DNA of 55,231 bases. It comes from an uncultured Veillonellaceae bacterium (lineage in GTDB: Bacteria; Bacillota; Negativicutes; Selenomonadales; Selenomonadaceae). Numbering within the stretch: position 1 is the first letter of the stretch; each line of letters begins with the position of its first letter. The notes under the pieces are model-generated. The model saw only the letters and a program-made list of their open reading frames with translations. It was not told the origin of the DNA and made no database searches. Position numbers and translations under genes: made by a program. This document shows, in pieces, positions 44,941 through 53,845 of the stretch. The stretch spans positions 1-55,231 of the forward strand of contig OMZT01000044.1 in assembly GCA_900315615.1 (NCBI GenBank), written 5' to 3'.

Positions 44941-46287
44941 TCAGAGCAGGATGTGAGCGAGCACATAGCCCACGCAACAACCACTTATGACACCTATTAA
45001 ACCAGGAATCATAAAGCTGTGATTAAGTACATACTTACCTATGAGCGTCGTACCAGAGCGATCAAATCCGATACAAGCAAGGTCAGACGGATAGGTCGGC
45101 AGGAAGAAATAGCCGTAGCATGCAGAGATGAACGACATGATCAATACAGGATCGACACCTGCGTTCAAGGCTAGCGGAACGACAATAGCGATACCAGCCG
45201 CCTGCGAATTAACCAGCTTAGATGTCAAGAATGCAACTAGCGCATACGTCCATGGGTACGCAGCAACTGTAGTTGAAAGGAACGTCTTGAGAACGGACAT
45301 GTGGTTGGAGAAGAACGTATCAGCCATCCATGCAACACCATAGACGGATACGAGTGCAACCATACCAGCCTTGAACACCGAGCCATTGCCGACGTCCTTA
45401 GCCCTCATCTTCGTAACGAAGAGAATGACAGCCGAAACGAGCAGCATGATCATCTGAATGACAACCGTCATGGAGATTGGCTTAGCTGGGCCACCCGGCT
45501 TCTTCGGGAATGCTGGCAAAAGATCTGGGAAGTTACCCAATGTCGCCACGCAGATAATACCGATGAAGAAGATGAACATCGCATAGTAATAGGTCTTCGG
45601 CAGATCCTTGCCCATAAGGCTCTCATTCTCGCCATAAACATATTTCTTCTGCTCAGGATCGCTGATCAATGCCTGGAACTTCGGATCATCGGACAGTTCC
45701 TTGCCACGATGGAGGCTCCAGATAGCAGCACACACAACACCACAAAACGTAGCAGGAATAGATATCATCAGCACCTGTGCAACGCTGTACTGATCATAGC
45801 CAGCTGCAACGAAGAAGCCGACGATGGAGACGACAGCGACGGACACTGGCGAAGCGCAGATACCCATCTGAGATGCTACAGACGAGACTGCCATTGGACG
45901 CTCTGGACGAATGTTCTCATGAATAGCGATATCATAGATGATCGGGAACATCGTGTAGACAACGTGGCCAGTACCGCAAAGCACGGTAAGGAACCATGTC
46001 GTCATAGGAGCGAAAAGCGTAATACGCTTCGGGTTGCTGCGCAGGAACCTCTCAGCGTACTTCAGCATGACTGTAAGTCCGCCTGAAGTCTGCAAGAAGC
46101 CAGCACATGTAACAACCGCTAGTATTGTGAGCATGACGCCGATAGGCGGATTGCCCGGCTTATAGCCAAAAACAAATGTGAAAATTACGAGGCCTACGCC
46201 ACTGACTGCGGCCAGGCCGATACCACCGTGCTGCACACCGATAATAAGGCAGGCTAGCAGTACGATGAATCCCAGGAGCATTTCCAT
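44941..46287 (-). CDS. Anaerobic C4-dicarboxylate transporter, Dcu family
   Basis: The 448-residue protein has about 10-12 hydrophobic segments and the Dcu motifs GFLQTSGGLTVMLKYAER, LCGTGHVVYTMFPIIYDIA, SVASQMGICASPVSVAVVS and FFLPTYPSDLACIGFD. DcuA/DcuB exchange fumarate, succinate, malate and aspartate in anaerobes. It could be DcuA or DcuB; the sequence does not decide. GAGGGGG precedes the ATG. Confidence 0.92.
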   Translation of the reverse strand: MEMLLGFIVLLACLIIGVQHGGIGLAAVSGVGLVIFTFVFGYKPGNPPIGVMLTILAVVTCAGFLQTSGGLTVMLKYAERFLRSNPKRITLFAPMTTWFLTVLCGTGHVVYTMFPIIYDIAIHENIRPERPMAVSSVASQMGICASPVSVAVVSIVGFFVAAGYDQYSVAQVLMISIPATFCGVVCAAIWSLHRGKELSDDPKFQALISDPEQKKYVYGENESLMGKDLPKTYYYAMFIFFIGIICVATLGNFPDLLPAFPKKPGGPAKPISMTVVIQMIMLLVSAVILFVTKMRAKDVGNGSVFKAGMVALVSVYGVAWMADTFFSNHMSVLKTFLSTTVAAYPWTYALVAFLTSKLVNSQAAGIAIVVPLALNAGVDPVLIMSFISACYGYFFLPTYPSDLACIGFDRSGTTLIGKYVLNHSFMIPGLIGVISGCCVGYVLAHILL

Positions 46288-46407
46288 AGATTCTTCCCCC
46301 TCGCGAAAAAATAATAATTACTACTCCATGTTTGCTCTTACTTCCACATGCTTTTTTTATTTCCTGCAAGCTTATCTAAAAAAATTATTTTTTTCTCATG
46401 ATGTTTA

Positions 46408-46416
46408 TGCTAGAAT
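46408..46416 (+). promoter_or_regulatory. Extended -10 promoter candidate for dapL
   Basis: TGCTAGAAT is an extended -10 (TGN-TAGAAT) 56 bases upstream of the dapL start, with only a T-rich -35. Confidence 0.45.
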
Positions 46417-46471
46417 AGATAAAAAGTTTCAATAAAAATACACCTTAGGCTATCAAACAGGGGGCATACTC

Positions 46472-47701
46472 ATGGCAAATATCAATGACAACTATCTAAA
46501 GCTCCGCGGCAGCTACCTTTTCCGTGAAACCGCGCATCGTGCAGCTGCATACAAGGATGCACATCCGGGGGCACATGTCATATCGCTCGGCATAGGCGAT
46601 GTCACGCGCCCTCTGCCTGAAGCGTGCATAAAAGCCATGCATAAGGCCGTCGACGAGATGTCTGCAGAGGAAACATTTCGCGGCTACGGTCCGGAGCAGG
46701 GCTATTCTTTCCTTATAAAAGCGATAATAGAAAACAATTTCAAGGGACTCGGCATCGAGGAAGATGAGATATTCGTCAGCGACGGTGCAAAGAGTGATAC
46801 TGGTAACATCCAGGAGATATTCGGTACTAATAATGTCATTGCCATCACAGACCCGGTCTATCCCGTGTATCTGGATACGAACGTAATGGCAGGACGAACT
46901 GGCACATGTGGAAGCGATGGCCGCTATGACGGCGTAATATATCTACCTGTCAATGCTGATAACAACTTCGTCCCAGAGCTTCCCGAAAAGCGTGCAGATA
47001 TCATATATATATGCTGCCCGAATAATCCAACCGGAACGACGATGACACGTCCGCAGCTGAAGAAATGGGTCGACTACGCACGTGAGAACGAATCCATCAT
47101 ACTTTTCGACGCCGCATACAATGCTTTCATCACAGAAGAAGACGTTCCGCACTCTATATTCGAAATCGATGGGGCAAAAGAATGTGCGATAGAGTTCCGT
47201 TCATTCTCTAAGACAGCCGGATTCACAGGTACCAGATGCGGATATATCGTCCTTCCTAAGACCGTAAAAGCACGTGCAAAGGACGGTTCGCTCCACGCTC
47301 TGAACAAGCTGTGGAACCGCCGCCACACGACCAAGTTCAACGGTACAGCATATATCGTCCAGCGCGGTGCAGAAGCTGTATTCTCAGATGAAGGAAAGCG
47401 GCAAGTAAAAGAGACGATAGACTTTTATTTGGAGAACGCACGCATCATACGTGATGGTCTTACCTCTATCGGCATAACGGCGTACGGTGGCGTCAATGCG
47501 CCATATATCTGGCTGAAGACACCGAATGATATGCCTTCATGGGACTTCTTCGATAAGCTTCTAAATGAAGCCAACGTGATTGGTACTCCGGGTGCAGGCT
47601 TTGGTCCATGTGGTGAAGGCTATTTCCGTCTTACGGCATTCGGAAAGCGTGCTGACACGATTGAGGCCGTACAGCGTATAAAGGAAAGGCTTTCCATCTA
47701 A
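46472..47701 (+). CDS. dapL: LL-diaminopimelate aminotransferase
   Basis: Makes LL-diaminopimelate directly from tetrahydrodipicolinate for lysine and peptidoglycan synthesis. The 409-residue class I PLP enzyme has [54 protein letters not shown] and the Lys motif [15 protein letters not shown]. This variant replaces the three-step acetylase or succinylase branches. Confidence 0.94.
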   Translation: MANINDNYLKLRGSYLFRETAHRAAAYKDAHPGAHVISLGIGDVTRPLPEACIKAMHKAVDEMSAEETFRGYGPEQGYSFLIKAIIENNFKGLGIEEDEIFVSDGAKSDTGNIQEIFGTNNVIAITDPVYPVYLDTNVMAGRTGTCGSDGRYDGVIYLPVNADNNFVPELPEKRADIIYICCPNNPTGTTMTRPQLKKWVDYARENESIILFDAAYNAFITEEDVPHSIFEIDGAKECAIEFRSFSKTAGFTGTRCGYIVLPKTVKARAKDGSLHALNKLWNRRHTTKFNGTAYIVQRGAEAVFSDEGKRQVKETIDFYLENARIIRDGLTSIGITAYGGVNAPYIWLKTPNDMPSWDFFDKLLNEANVIGTPGAGFGPCGEGYFRLTAFGKRADTIEAVQRIKERLSI

Positions 47702-47725
47702 TGTGGAATTTATATAAAAAAATGC

Positions 47726-47754
47726 TTGCATTTGCTTTAGGTGCATAGTATAAT
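47726..47754 (+). promoter_or_regulatory. tRNA-Pro promoter
   Basis: TTGCAT (47726-47731) and TATAAT (47749-47754) are 17 bases apart, ending 12 bases before the mature tRNA. Confidence 0.75.
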
Positions 47755-47766
47755 ATTTTTTGTTGC

Positions 47767-47843
<77 letters not shown>

Positions 47844-47853
47844 TTATGAATTC

Positions 47854-47884
47854 AAAACACCGCAGATAATGCGGTGTTTTTCTT
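47854..47884 (+). terminator. Terminator after tRNA-Pro
   Basis: AAAACACCGCA and TGCGGTGTTTT form an 11-bp stem with loop GATAA and then TCTT. Confidence 0.88.
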
Positions 47885-48012
47885 ATATGAGTAATTATAT
47901 ACTTGCCTTCGACAATTCCCTATAGTAGAATTATAATATAGGATTAATTGACGTATATGCTGAGGGTTTACAGATGGCTGTCATGCCGTATTATATAAGG
48001 AGGCGATCTGTC

Positions 48013-49338
48013 ATGCTTCAGGATACCAGGCATCAGCTCAAGCAACAGAAAGGTGCTATATTCGTACTCACTGCACTTCTCATACCACTACTTATCGCAT
48101 TCTTGGGCGCTGTAGTCGATTTTGGCAATGTATATGCACATAAGGCACGCCTGCAAAACGCTGCAGATGCCGCAGTACTCGCAGGGGCGCATCAGTATGC
48201 CGTCAATGAAGAAACCATTGACAATCATCCAAGGGCTGACAATGAGGCTGGAGACTATGTAGATCGTGACATGCCTCTCGATTCGGATAGCTATGCGCCT
48301 CAATATGATGCTACTGAGGGTGACTCGTGCGTATATTACCGTGTCCGTCTCACAGAGAAGGTACCTACATTCTTCATAAAATATTTCTATATAGATGATG
48401 TGGCCGTACATGTCTCAAGCATCGCATCTATCTCATATGAGTCTACTGGTGGAGGCAATACGGAAGCGCTCTTTATATTCGAAAAGAATTTCTTTCCTGT
48501 AAACTCCATTGATAATCCGGATAACTTCAATATCGAAGGACAGATAACGACCACTTTCGATGGAAAAGTCTACTATACAGATGGCGTTGGCGATACGAAT
48601 AACGATCCAAATCATAAGCCTTCGTATTTCAAATACAGCAATCAGACGGACAAGCTCGACTACTTCTTCACCGAAGCGGCTCGTGACAAGGGAATGTCTG
48701 TGAACCAGGCTATAAATGCTGGGCTTACGACACAGGCCAGTTACCACGCATATGACTTCAGCACATTTGGAAAAACAATCCGCTCGATGCCGAGCAAGCT
48801 TGCAACTGACCAAAATGCCAAATCGAATTATATCAGTGAGCAAACCGCAGATGGCAGCGTGTTGAAGTTCACTACGGAAAAAACACCTAATGCAAATATC
48901 ACGATAAACCATAAGCTTACAGGATCATCTGACAAGCCCGTATATATCCTCATAGATGGACAATATAATCAATGGACAGGACAGACATACTATCCAGATG
49001 TCGTGAACATATCGGTTGATGCAGACACATCGCGCCCCCTGATCATATGCTCCATGGGACCGACAAAGATTCATATGAACATGAACGGTCATACATTCCG
49101 CGGGATTATATATGCCCCCTATATCAATGATGAGGGCGTGCTCATAAATGCTAATGGCGGAACATTCTCAGGGACAATCATCGCTAATTCAATCAACCTC
49201 CAGGGCGGCAGAGGCACATATAAGTATGAGGATTTTGGAATCGATATCGGTGGTGGTTCAGGAACCTCAGGAGGTAAGAAAGGCATCTCCAAGAATTCAA
49301 AAGTTGCGCTTGCCGATGACAGCGTCTTTAATGACTGA
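48013..49338 (+). CDS. TadG/TadE-like pilus-assembly protein with beta-rich C-terminus
   Basis: From the ATG at 48013 (AAGGAGG upstream) the protein has 441 residues. The N-terminus (KGAIFVLTALLIPLLIAFLG and VDFGNVYAHKARLQNAADAA) matches the Tad/TadG-like family of pseudopilin-like exported proteins. The C-terminal half has repeating short beta segments (FRGIIYAPYINDEGVLI, FSGTIIANSINLQGG), a possible beta-helix. No other tad gene is in the window. It may be a surface protein using the Tad export signal rather than a pilus part. Confidence 0.8.
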   Translation: MLQDTRHQLKQQKGAIFVLTALLIPLLIAFLGAVVDFGNVYAHKARLQNAADAAVLAGAHQYAVNEETIDNHPRADNEAGDYVDRDMPLDSDSYAPQYDATEGDSCVYYRVRLTEKVPTFFIKYFYIDDVAVHVSSIASISYESTGGGNTEALFIFEKNFFPVNSIDNPDNFNIEGQITTTFDGKVYYTDGVGDTNNDPNHKPSYFKYSNQTDKLDYFFTEAARDKGMSVNQAINAGLTTQASYHAYDFSTFGKTIRSMPSKLATDQNAKSNYISEQTADGSVLKFTTEKTPNANITINHKLTGSSDKPVYILIDGQYNQWTGQTYYPDVVNISVDADTSRPLIICSMGPTKIHMNMNGHTFRGIIYAPYINDEGVLINANGGTFSGTIIANSINLQGGRGTYKYEDFGIDIGGGSGTSGGKKGISKNSKVALADDSVFND

Positions 49339-49358
49339 TTATATGCACTACAATAAAA

Positions 49359-49409
49359 GGCATGAAGCCCATGCAGCTTATCGCTGCACATAAAGCTTCA
49401 TGCCTTTTT
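49359..49409 (+). terminator. Terminator of the Tad-like gene, overlapping the DUF192 stop
   Basis: AAGGCATGAAGC and GCTTCATGCCTTTTTC pair as the outer stem, with GCAG...CTGC inside. The 3' end of the DUF192 gene (stop at 49378) is encoded within this hairpin on the opposite strand, so the same bases serve both. Confidence 0.75.
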
Positions 49410-49728
49410 CGTATCCAAGACGTCCCGCAGTGCCAGCTGCTAATTCCATGACGCCCCATGCGCCTATACAAGCAGAGACACCTATCCAAGGCCTAAGATT
49501 CTCTGTCACCTTCATAATCCTGAAATCACGATCAACATATACGGCATCTATCGGGAACCTCATGAAACACATATGTATGCTACTGCAGGGCGCCAGGAAA
49601 AGTCCCCTGTTTTCCTCAAGAAATTTTCTCCCCATCAAACCTCTGAAGCGACTCATAAAGGTATCCGCGGATTCCAGCTCCAGCCAATGTTCTCTATCAC
49701 TGCTGACTCTTATATATCTTATCGACAT
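49378..49728 (-). CDS. DUF192 family protein
   Basis: The 116-residue protein has FRGLMGRKFLEENRGLFL, CSSIHMCFMRFPIDAVYVD and GAWGVMELAAG, all typical of DUF192. Function unknown; relatives in archaea and bacteria are often exported or neighbour cell-envelope genes. Here the frame lacks a clear signal peptide. Start at ATG 49728 after GGGTGG. It follows the gdhA terminator. Confidence 0.85.
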   Translation of the reverse strand: MSIRYIRVSSDREHWLELESADTFMSRFRGLMGRKFLEENRGLFLAPCSSIHMCFMRFPIDAVYVDRDFRIMKVTENLRPWIGVSACIGAWGVMELAAGTAGRLGYEKGMKLYVQR

Positions 49729-49741
49729 AATACCACCCATC

Positions 49742-49776
49742 AAAAAAGCTGCAGCAGTATGCCTACCGCAGCTTTT
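49742..49776 (-). terminator. Terminator after gdhA
   Basis: On the minus strand AAAAGCTGC and GCAGCTTTT form a stem with an inner partly paired loop, then TTG. It lies about 20 bases beyond the gdhA stop. Confidence 0.8.
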
Positions 49777-49798
49777 CCTGATAAATCCTATACTTCGA

Positions 49799-51148
49799 TC
49801 ATACCCATCCCTGTGCGATCATAGCATCTGCTACTTTAAGGAAGCCTGTAATATTAGCACCTGCAACGAGGTCATCTGGATCCGAATACTTCTTCGCATT
49901 CATGGCGGCATTCTTATATATGTTATCCATAATATCATGCAGCTTCTTGTCAACCTCTTCGAAGGTCCAAGACAGACGCTCAGAGTTCTGGCTCATCTCC
50001 AAGGCTGATACAGACACACCGCCTGCATTTGCAGCCTTTGCTGGGGCAAACCATACGCCGTTCTTCTGGAAATAGTCGATAGCCTCTATTACGCTAGGCA
50101 TATTCGCACCTTCACCAACGGCTTTTACACCATTCGCAACAAGCTTCTTTGCCGATTCCAGGCTAATCTCACCCTGCGTTGCACACGGGAGCGCGATATC
50201 GCATTTCACGCTCCATACACCGCTGCAACCTTCATGATATTCCGCCGAACTCTTACGCTCTGCATATTCTTTTATACGTCCGCGCTTCACCTGCTTGATA
50301 TCCTTGACTATATCAAGGTCTATTCCCTCAGTGTCGTACACGTAGCCATTAGAGTCAGAGCACGTAACAACCTTTGCACCATATTCCTGTGCCTTCTCGA
50401 TAGCATATGTCGCAACGTTGCCCGAGCCAGATACAACCACGGTCTTTCCCTTTATATCATATCCATGCGCATCGAGCATATCCTTCACGAAGTACAGCAG
50501 TCCGTAGCCGGTTGCCTCCGTGCGCGCAAGGCTGCCTCCGAAGTTCAGCCCCTTGCCTGTGAGCACTGCATCATCATATGCGTCACGTATACGCTTATAC
50601 TGACCAAAAAGATAGCCGATCTCACGGCCGCCAACACCGATATCTCCAGCTGGGACATCCGTATGCGGACCGATATGGCGAACGAGCTCCGTCATGAAGC
50701 TTTGGCAAAAGCGCATAACTTCCTTATCCGACTTTCCGTGCGGGTCGAAATCAGAGCCACCCTTGCCACCGCCGATAGGCAGTCCAGAAAGCGCATTCTT
50801 GAATGTCTGCTCAAATGCTAGGAACTTCAGTATATCAACGCTTACGCTTGGATGAAAACGCAGCCCGCCTTTATAAGGTCCGATGGCACTATTCATCTGT
50901 ACTCTCCATCCACGGTTGATCTGCAGCTCACCGTTATCATCGGTCCACGGCACGCGGAACATCACTACACGCTCTGGTTCCACGAAACGTTCAAGTATCT
51001 TCTCAGCCTTATACTTTGGATTCTTCTCCAATACGGGAACAAGCGTGTTGAATGCCTTCTTGACCGTGTTGTGGAATTGTTTCTCCTCCGGGTTCTCTTT
51101 CTCCAGCCTAGCGAGCACACTATCGACATAATCCTGCATTTCTGACAT
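49799..51148 (-). CDS. gdhA: NADP-type glutamate dehydrogenase
   Basis: Assimilates ammonia by reductive amination of 2-oxoglutarate. The 449-residue protein has GPYKGGLRFHPSVS, LPIGGGKGGSDFDP with the catalytic lysine, and TDVPAGDIGVGGREIG, and the C-terminal AANAGGVSVSALEMSQNS. I start it at ATG 51148 (GAGGAGG upstream). An in-frame leader of 24 codons with seven Met upstream is discussed under findings. A strong promoter lies at 51254-51282. Confidence 0.95.
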   Translation of the reverse strand: MSEMQDYVDSVLARLEKENPEEKQFHNTVKKAFNTLVPVLEKNPKYKAEKILERFVEPERVVMFRVPWTDDNGELQINRGWRVQMNSAIGPYKGGLRFHPSVSVDILKFLAFEQTFKNALSGLPIGGGKGGSDFDPHGKSDKEVMRFCQSFMTELVRHIGPHTDVPAGDIGVGGREIGYLFGQYKRIRDAYDDAVLTGKGLNFGGSLARTEATGYGLLYFVKDMLDAHGYDIKGKTVVVSGSGNVATYAIEKAQEYGAKVVTCSDSNGYVYDTEGIDLDIVKDIKQVKRGRIKEYAERKSSAEYHEGCSGVWSVKCDIALPCATQGEISLESAKKLVANGVKAVGEGANMPSVIEAIDYFQKNGVWFAPAKAANAGGVSVSALEMSQNSERLSWTFEEVDKKLHDIMDNIYKNAAMNAKKYSDPDDLVAGANITGFLKVADAMIAQGWV

Positions 51149-51176
51149 TGAATCGTCCTCCTCTTGTTGTATTGCC

Positions 51177-51240
51177 ATACTCAACATGTATACCATTTTC
51201 ATGAACATGAGTATCTCCATTTTGGGGAACCGGTATACAT
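51177..51240 (-). promoter_or_regulatory. gdhA leader with two mutually exclusive hairpins
   Basis: In the transcript, ATGTATACC (from 51232-51240) can pair with GGTATACAT (from 51186-51194). ATACTCA (from 51208-51214) can pair with TGAGTAT (from 51177-51183). The second hairpin encloses one arm of the first, so both cannot form together. This is the form of an attenuator or RNA switch, but no ligand is evident. Confidence 0.45.
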
Positions 51241-51253
51241 ATTTACATTCGTT

Positions 51254-51282
51254 ATTATAATGTCTATCTCACATAAAAGCAA
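51254..51282 (-). promoter_or_regulatory. gdhA promoter
   Basis: On the minus strand TTGCTT (51277-51282) and TATAAT (51254-51259) are separated by 17 bases, about 100 bases upstream of the gdhA start. Confidence 0.75.
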
Positions 51283-51341
51283 GTGTATTTTTTATGTATA
51301 TATGATTCTATCAAAATATTATTTATCCGTATTTAATAAAC

Positions 51342-51367
51342 AAAAAAAGAGTCCTTACGGACTCTTT
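51342..51367 (-). terminator. Terminator after the hybrid kinase gene
   Basis: On the minus strand AAAGAGTCC and GGACTCTTT form a 9-bp stem with loop GTAA and seven T residues. It ends the phosphorelay operon. Confidence 0.92.
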
Positions 51368-51370
51368 CAA

Positions 51371-53401
51371 TCAGTTTCTGCTATCGAGGTACTCTGACAA
51401 GGCAATATACAGCTTTTCCTTATCAACTGGTTTCGTCAGATATCTATTCATGCCTGCCTTTCTTCCCGTCTTAGCAGCAGTCATCATGGCGTTTGCCGTC
51501 AAAGCAATGATGGGGACATCCTTACCGTCCGGACGCACACCTGTACGGATCCTACGCGTCGCCTCAAATCCGTCCATGACGGGCATCATTATATCCATCA
51601 ATATCGCTTTATACGTACCAGGTGGTGACGATTCAAACATATGTACGGCTTCCTTGCCGTTTCTAGCAACAGCTGCGCTGATCCCATAGGACTCCAATGT
51701 GCGCGTTATGATAGCCCTATTGATCTCATTGTCCTCGGCCACGAGCACACGTCCGCGCAATCCGTTTTCTTGGGCTATAGGCTTATGCTCATGACTGTCA
51801 GGCATGTCGAGTCCTCGCTTTTCCGCTGGGATTGTTACCGTGATGGATGTACCCTTTCCGATATCGCTTTTAACGTCTATCGTTCCGCCCATAAGATCGA
51901 TGTTGCGCTTCACTATCGACAGTCCCAGACCCGTCCCCTCCATATCAGAGGTACGGTTCGGATTATTCCGTTCTTCAGTGAATGGCTCGAACATGCATTT
52001 CTGGAACTCCTTACTCATACCTATGCCGTTATCACATACCGTGAAAACGACGCGTGCTCTATCATGCTGATCTGGCTCTACATCCATGTCGAATATGACT
52101 CTGCCGCCGCGTCCTGTATATCTGACAGCATTCTTCACGAGATTCAGTTGTATTTGACCCAGCCTGTTATGATCAAGTACGGCTTTGCATTTCTGTATAT
52201 GCCGTCTCATCTCAAAGTCTATGCCCTTTTGCTGACACAGCGGTGAAAGGACATTATATATAATGCTCATATTATGCTCATAATCGAGCACATCCGGATG
52301 CAGGGTGATTTCCCCCTGATAAATATTCGTGATGTCATTCAAGTTGCTTATCAACGACAGCAGCATCTCACTGCCTGCTTCAATAGATGCGAGGTCTTTC
52401 TTCAGCTTTTCTGTATCGCCTACGTCCTCCTTGGCAAATGATGCCATGCTCCTTATGATGCCGATTGGAGTACGTATATCATGATTCAGCTGAGCAAGCA
52501 TAGAAGCCTGCAACCGGCTCGCATCTTCCATCTCCTTCATATGTTTGTGGTCTTTCTCGAACTCTTTTGTTACGTCAGATATCACATATATGATAGAATG
52601 CTTTTCTCTATCAAGATAGCAATAATCTATCCGTTTCATAGAGTTGGAGCCATCTGCTTCGCGCTTTTCAAATATGCACTGCCAACGCTCCTCCTTTGCT
52701 AATTCATTTTCGATATGCGAAAGTGTCGTCTGCGAAAATAAGAATTCACGCTGTGCTTTTGTCATACCATCCGAAAAAGACGTTATCAGACGCTCATCAT
52801 ATGGGATATGCACCGCCTCAGATACACCGTCTGCCTCCTGGGGATAGACGTAATACGTAGCAGTCGAATCGATCAAATCTATATACCCCACGGCATCAAA
52901 TCCAAGGGTTGTAAGCCTGGCCAGCATAAGCTGCTCCAAATGCTCCTTACTTTTATCCCTCACGAATACAAACGCCACGATCCCTTCATTCTCAGGGTCC
53001 TCGCGCAGCTTAACATTGATACCGATCCAGGGAGGAATATTCTTTCCGGGCATACATCTTATCGATACATCTGCAGATGTTTCTCCACGCGCAAATGTCT
53101 CAATAAGAGCCTCACTGTACATACTGGTGAGCTTTAATCGTTCCTTTTCGTTCAAGGCATCTGCCTCTATGCCCTGAATGATGCCATCATAGGTGAATGA
53201 TTTGTCTATAGCATTGCCATCCTGCTGAGAAAAATCAATCTCCCTATTATTTGACAGATTATATATGAACTTTGCGATGAGTGTATGTCCGTCCGCTTCA
53301 TCATACCGCTTTCTCTCTATCATATAGCGAATCTCCTTCACATGCTGATCTCGATCGCCATATACGTGCGCATCATGCTGCACACAAGACATGTCAAACA
53401 T
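51371..53401 (-). CDS. Hybrid sensor histidine kinase with receiver domain
   Basis: The 676-residue protein has no clear membrane segment. Two PAS-like regions (about 60-150 and 160-280) are followed by the kinase: His307 in LNHDIRTP, N-box NLVKNAVRYT, DNGIGM, and GTGLGLSIVKR. A C-terminal receiver domain follows with Asp603 in ILMDIMMPVMDG and the switch ALTANA and KPVD. The start at 53401 has GGGGGG upstream. With the Hpt protein and the HD-GYP regulator it forms a phosphorelay. The signal is unknown. Confidence 0.93.
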   Translation of the reverse strand: MFDMSCVQHDAHVYGDRDQHVKEIRYMIERKRYDEADGHTLIAKFIYNLSNNREIDFSQQDGNAIDKSFTYDGIIQGIEADALNEKERLKLTSMYSEALIETFARGETSADVSIRCMPGKNIPPWIGINVKLREDPENEGIVAFVFVRDKSKEHLEQLMLARLTTLGFDAVGYIDLIDSTATYYVYPQEADGVSEAVHIPYDERLITSFSDGMTKAQREFLFSQTTLSHIENELAKEERWQCIFEKREADGSNSMKRIDYCYLDREKHSIIYVISDVTKEFEKDHKHMKEMEDASRLQASMLAQLNHDIRTPIGIIRSMASFAKEDVGDTEKLKKDLASIEAGSEMLLSLISNLNDITNIYQGEITLHPDVLDYEHNMSIIYNVLSPLCQQKGIDFEMRRHIQKCKAVLDHNRLGQIQLNLVKNAVRYTGRGGRVIFDMDVEPDQHDRARVVFTVCDNGIGMSKEFQKCMFEPFTEERNNPNRTSDMEGTGLGLSIVKRNIDLMGGTIDVKSDIGKGTSITVTIPAEKRGLDMPDSHEHKPIAQENGLRGRVLVAEDNEINRAIITRTLESYGISAAVARNGKEAVHMFESSPPGTYKAILMDIMMPVMDGFEATRRIRTGVRPDGKDVPIIALTANAMMTAAKTGRKAGMNRYLTKPVDKEKLYIALSEYLDSRN

Positions 53402-53467
53402 TACTGAATCCCCCCGGTATGATGAATTTATGCCCAATGACACTAAGGTCAGTAGGTATAATACTGC

Positions 53468-53830
53468 TCATATGCTCTTTATAAAATCCGTTAATTCATC
53501 GTACTCACTGCTGAAAGTCAAATAGGCCTGATTCGCAGCTATCATATCCGGTTCACCGCGCAATGCCTCGACTAAAGGTACGACTGCATCATATAATTTA
53601 TTGAAGCTGAGATTTGCGATGACTCCCTTGAGTGCATGAGCTTCTTCGAAAGCACGTCTTCCATCACCGGACTCCATAGCCAACTCAAGTGCAGCGTAGT
53701 TCTTATTTTCAAGAAACTTCTTCATCAGCATTACGTAGAAATCATTATCATTCATACAGCGTTCGATACCAGACTGATAATCAATCCCATGATCTTCCAT
53801 AGATTTAAAAAATACATCCTGTTCTTCCAT
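53468..53830 (-). CDS. Histidine phosphotransfer (Hpt) domain protein
   Basis: The 120-residue helical protein has the phospho-accepting His65 in EEAHALKGVIANLSFNKL. It lies between the hybrid kinase and the HD-GYP regulator, as expected of a relay intermediate. Start at ATG 53830 after AGGGG. Confidence 0.88.
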   Translation of the reverse strand: MEEQDVFFKSMEDHGIDYQSGIERCMNDNDFYVMLMKKFLENKNYAALELAMESGDGRRAFEEAHALKGVIANLSFNKLYDAVVPLVEALRGEPDMIAANQAYLTFSSEYDELTDFIKSI

Positions 53831-53845
53831 TATCAGCATCCCCTG

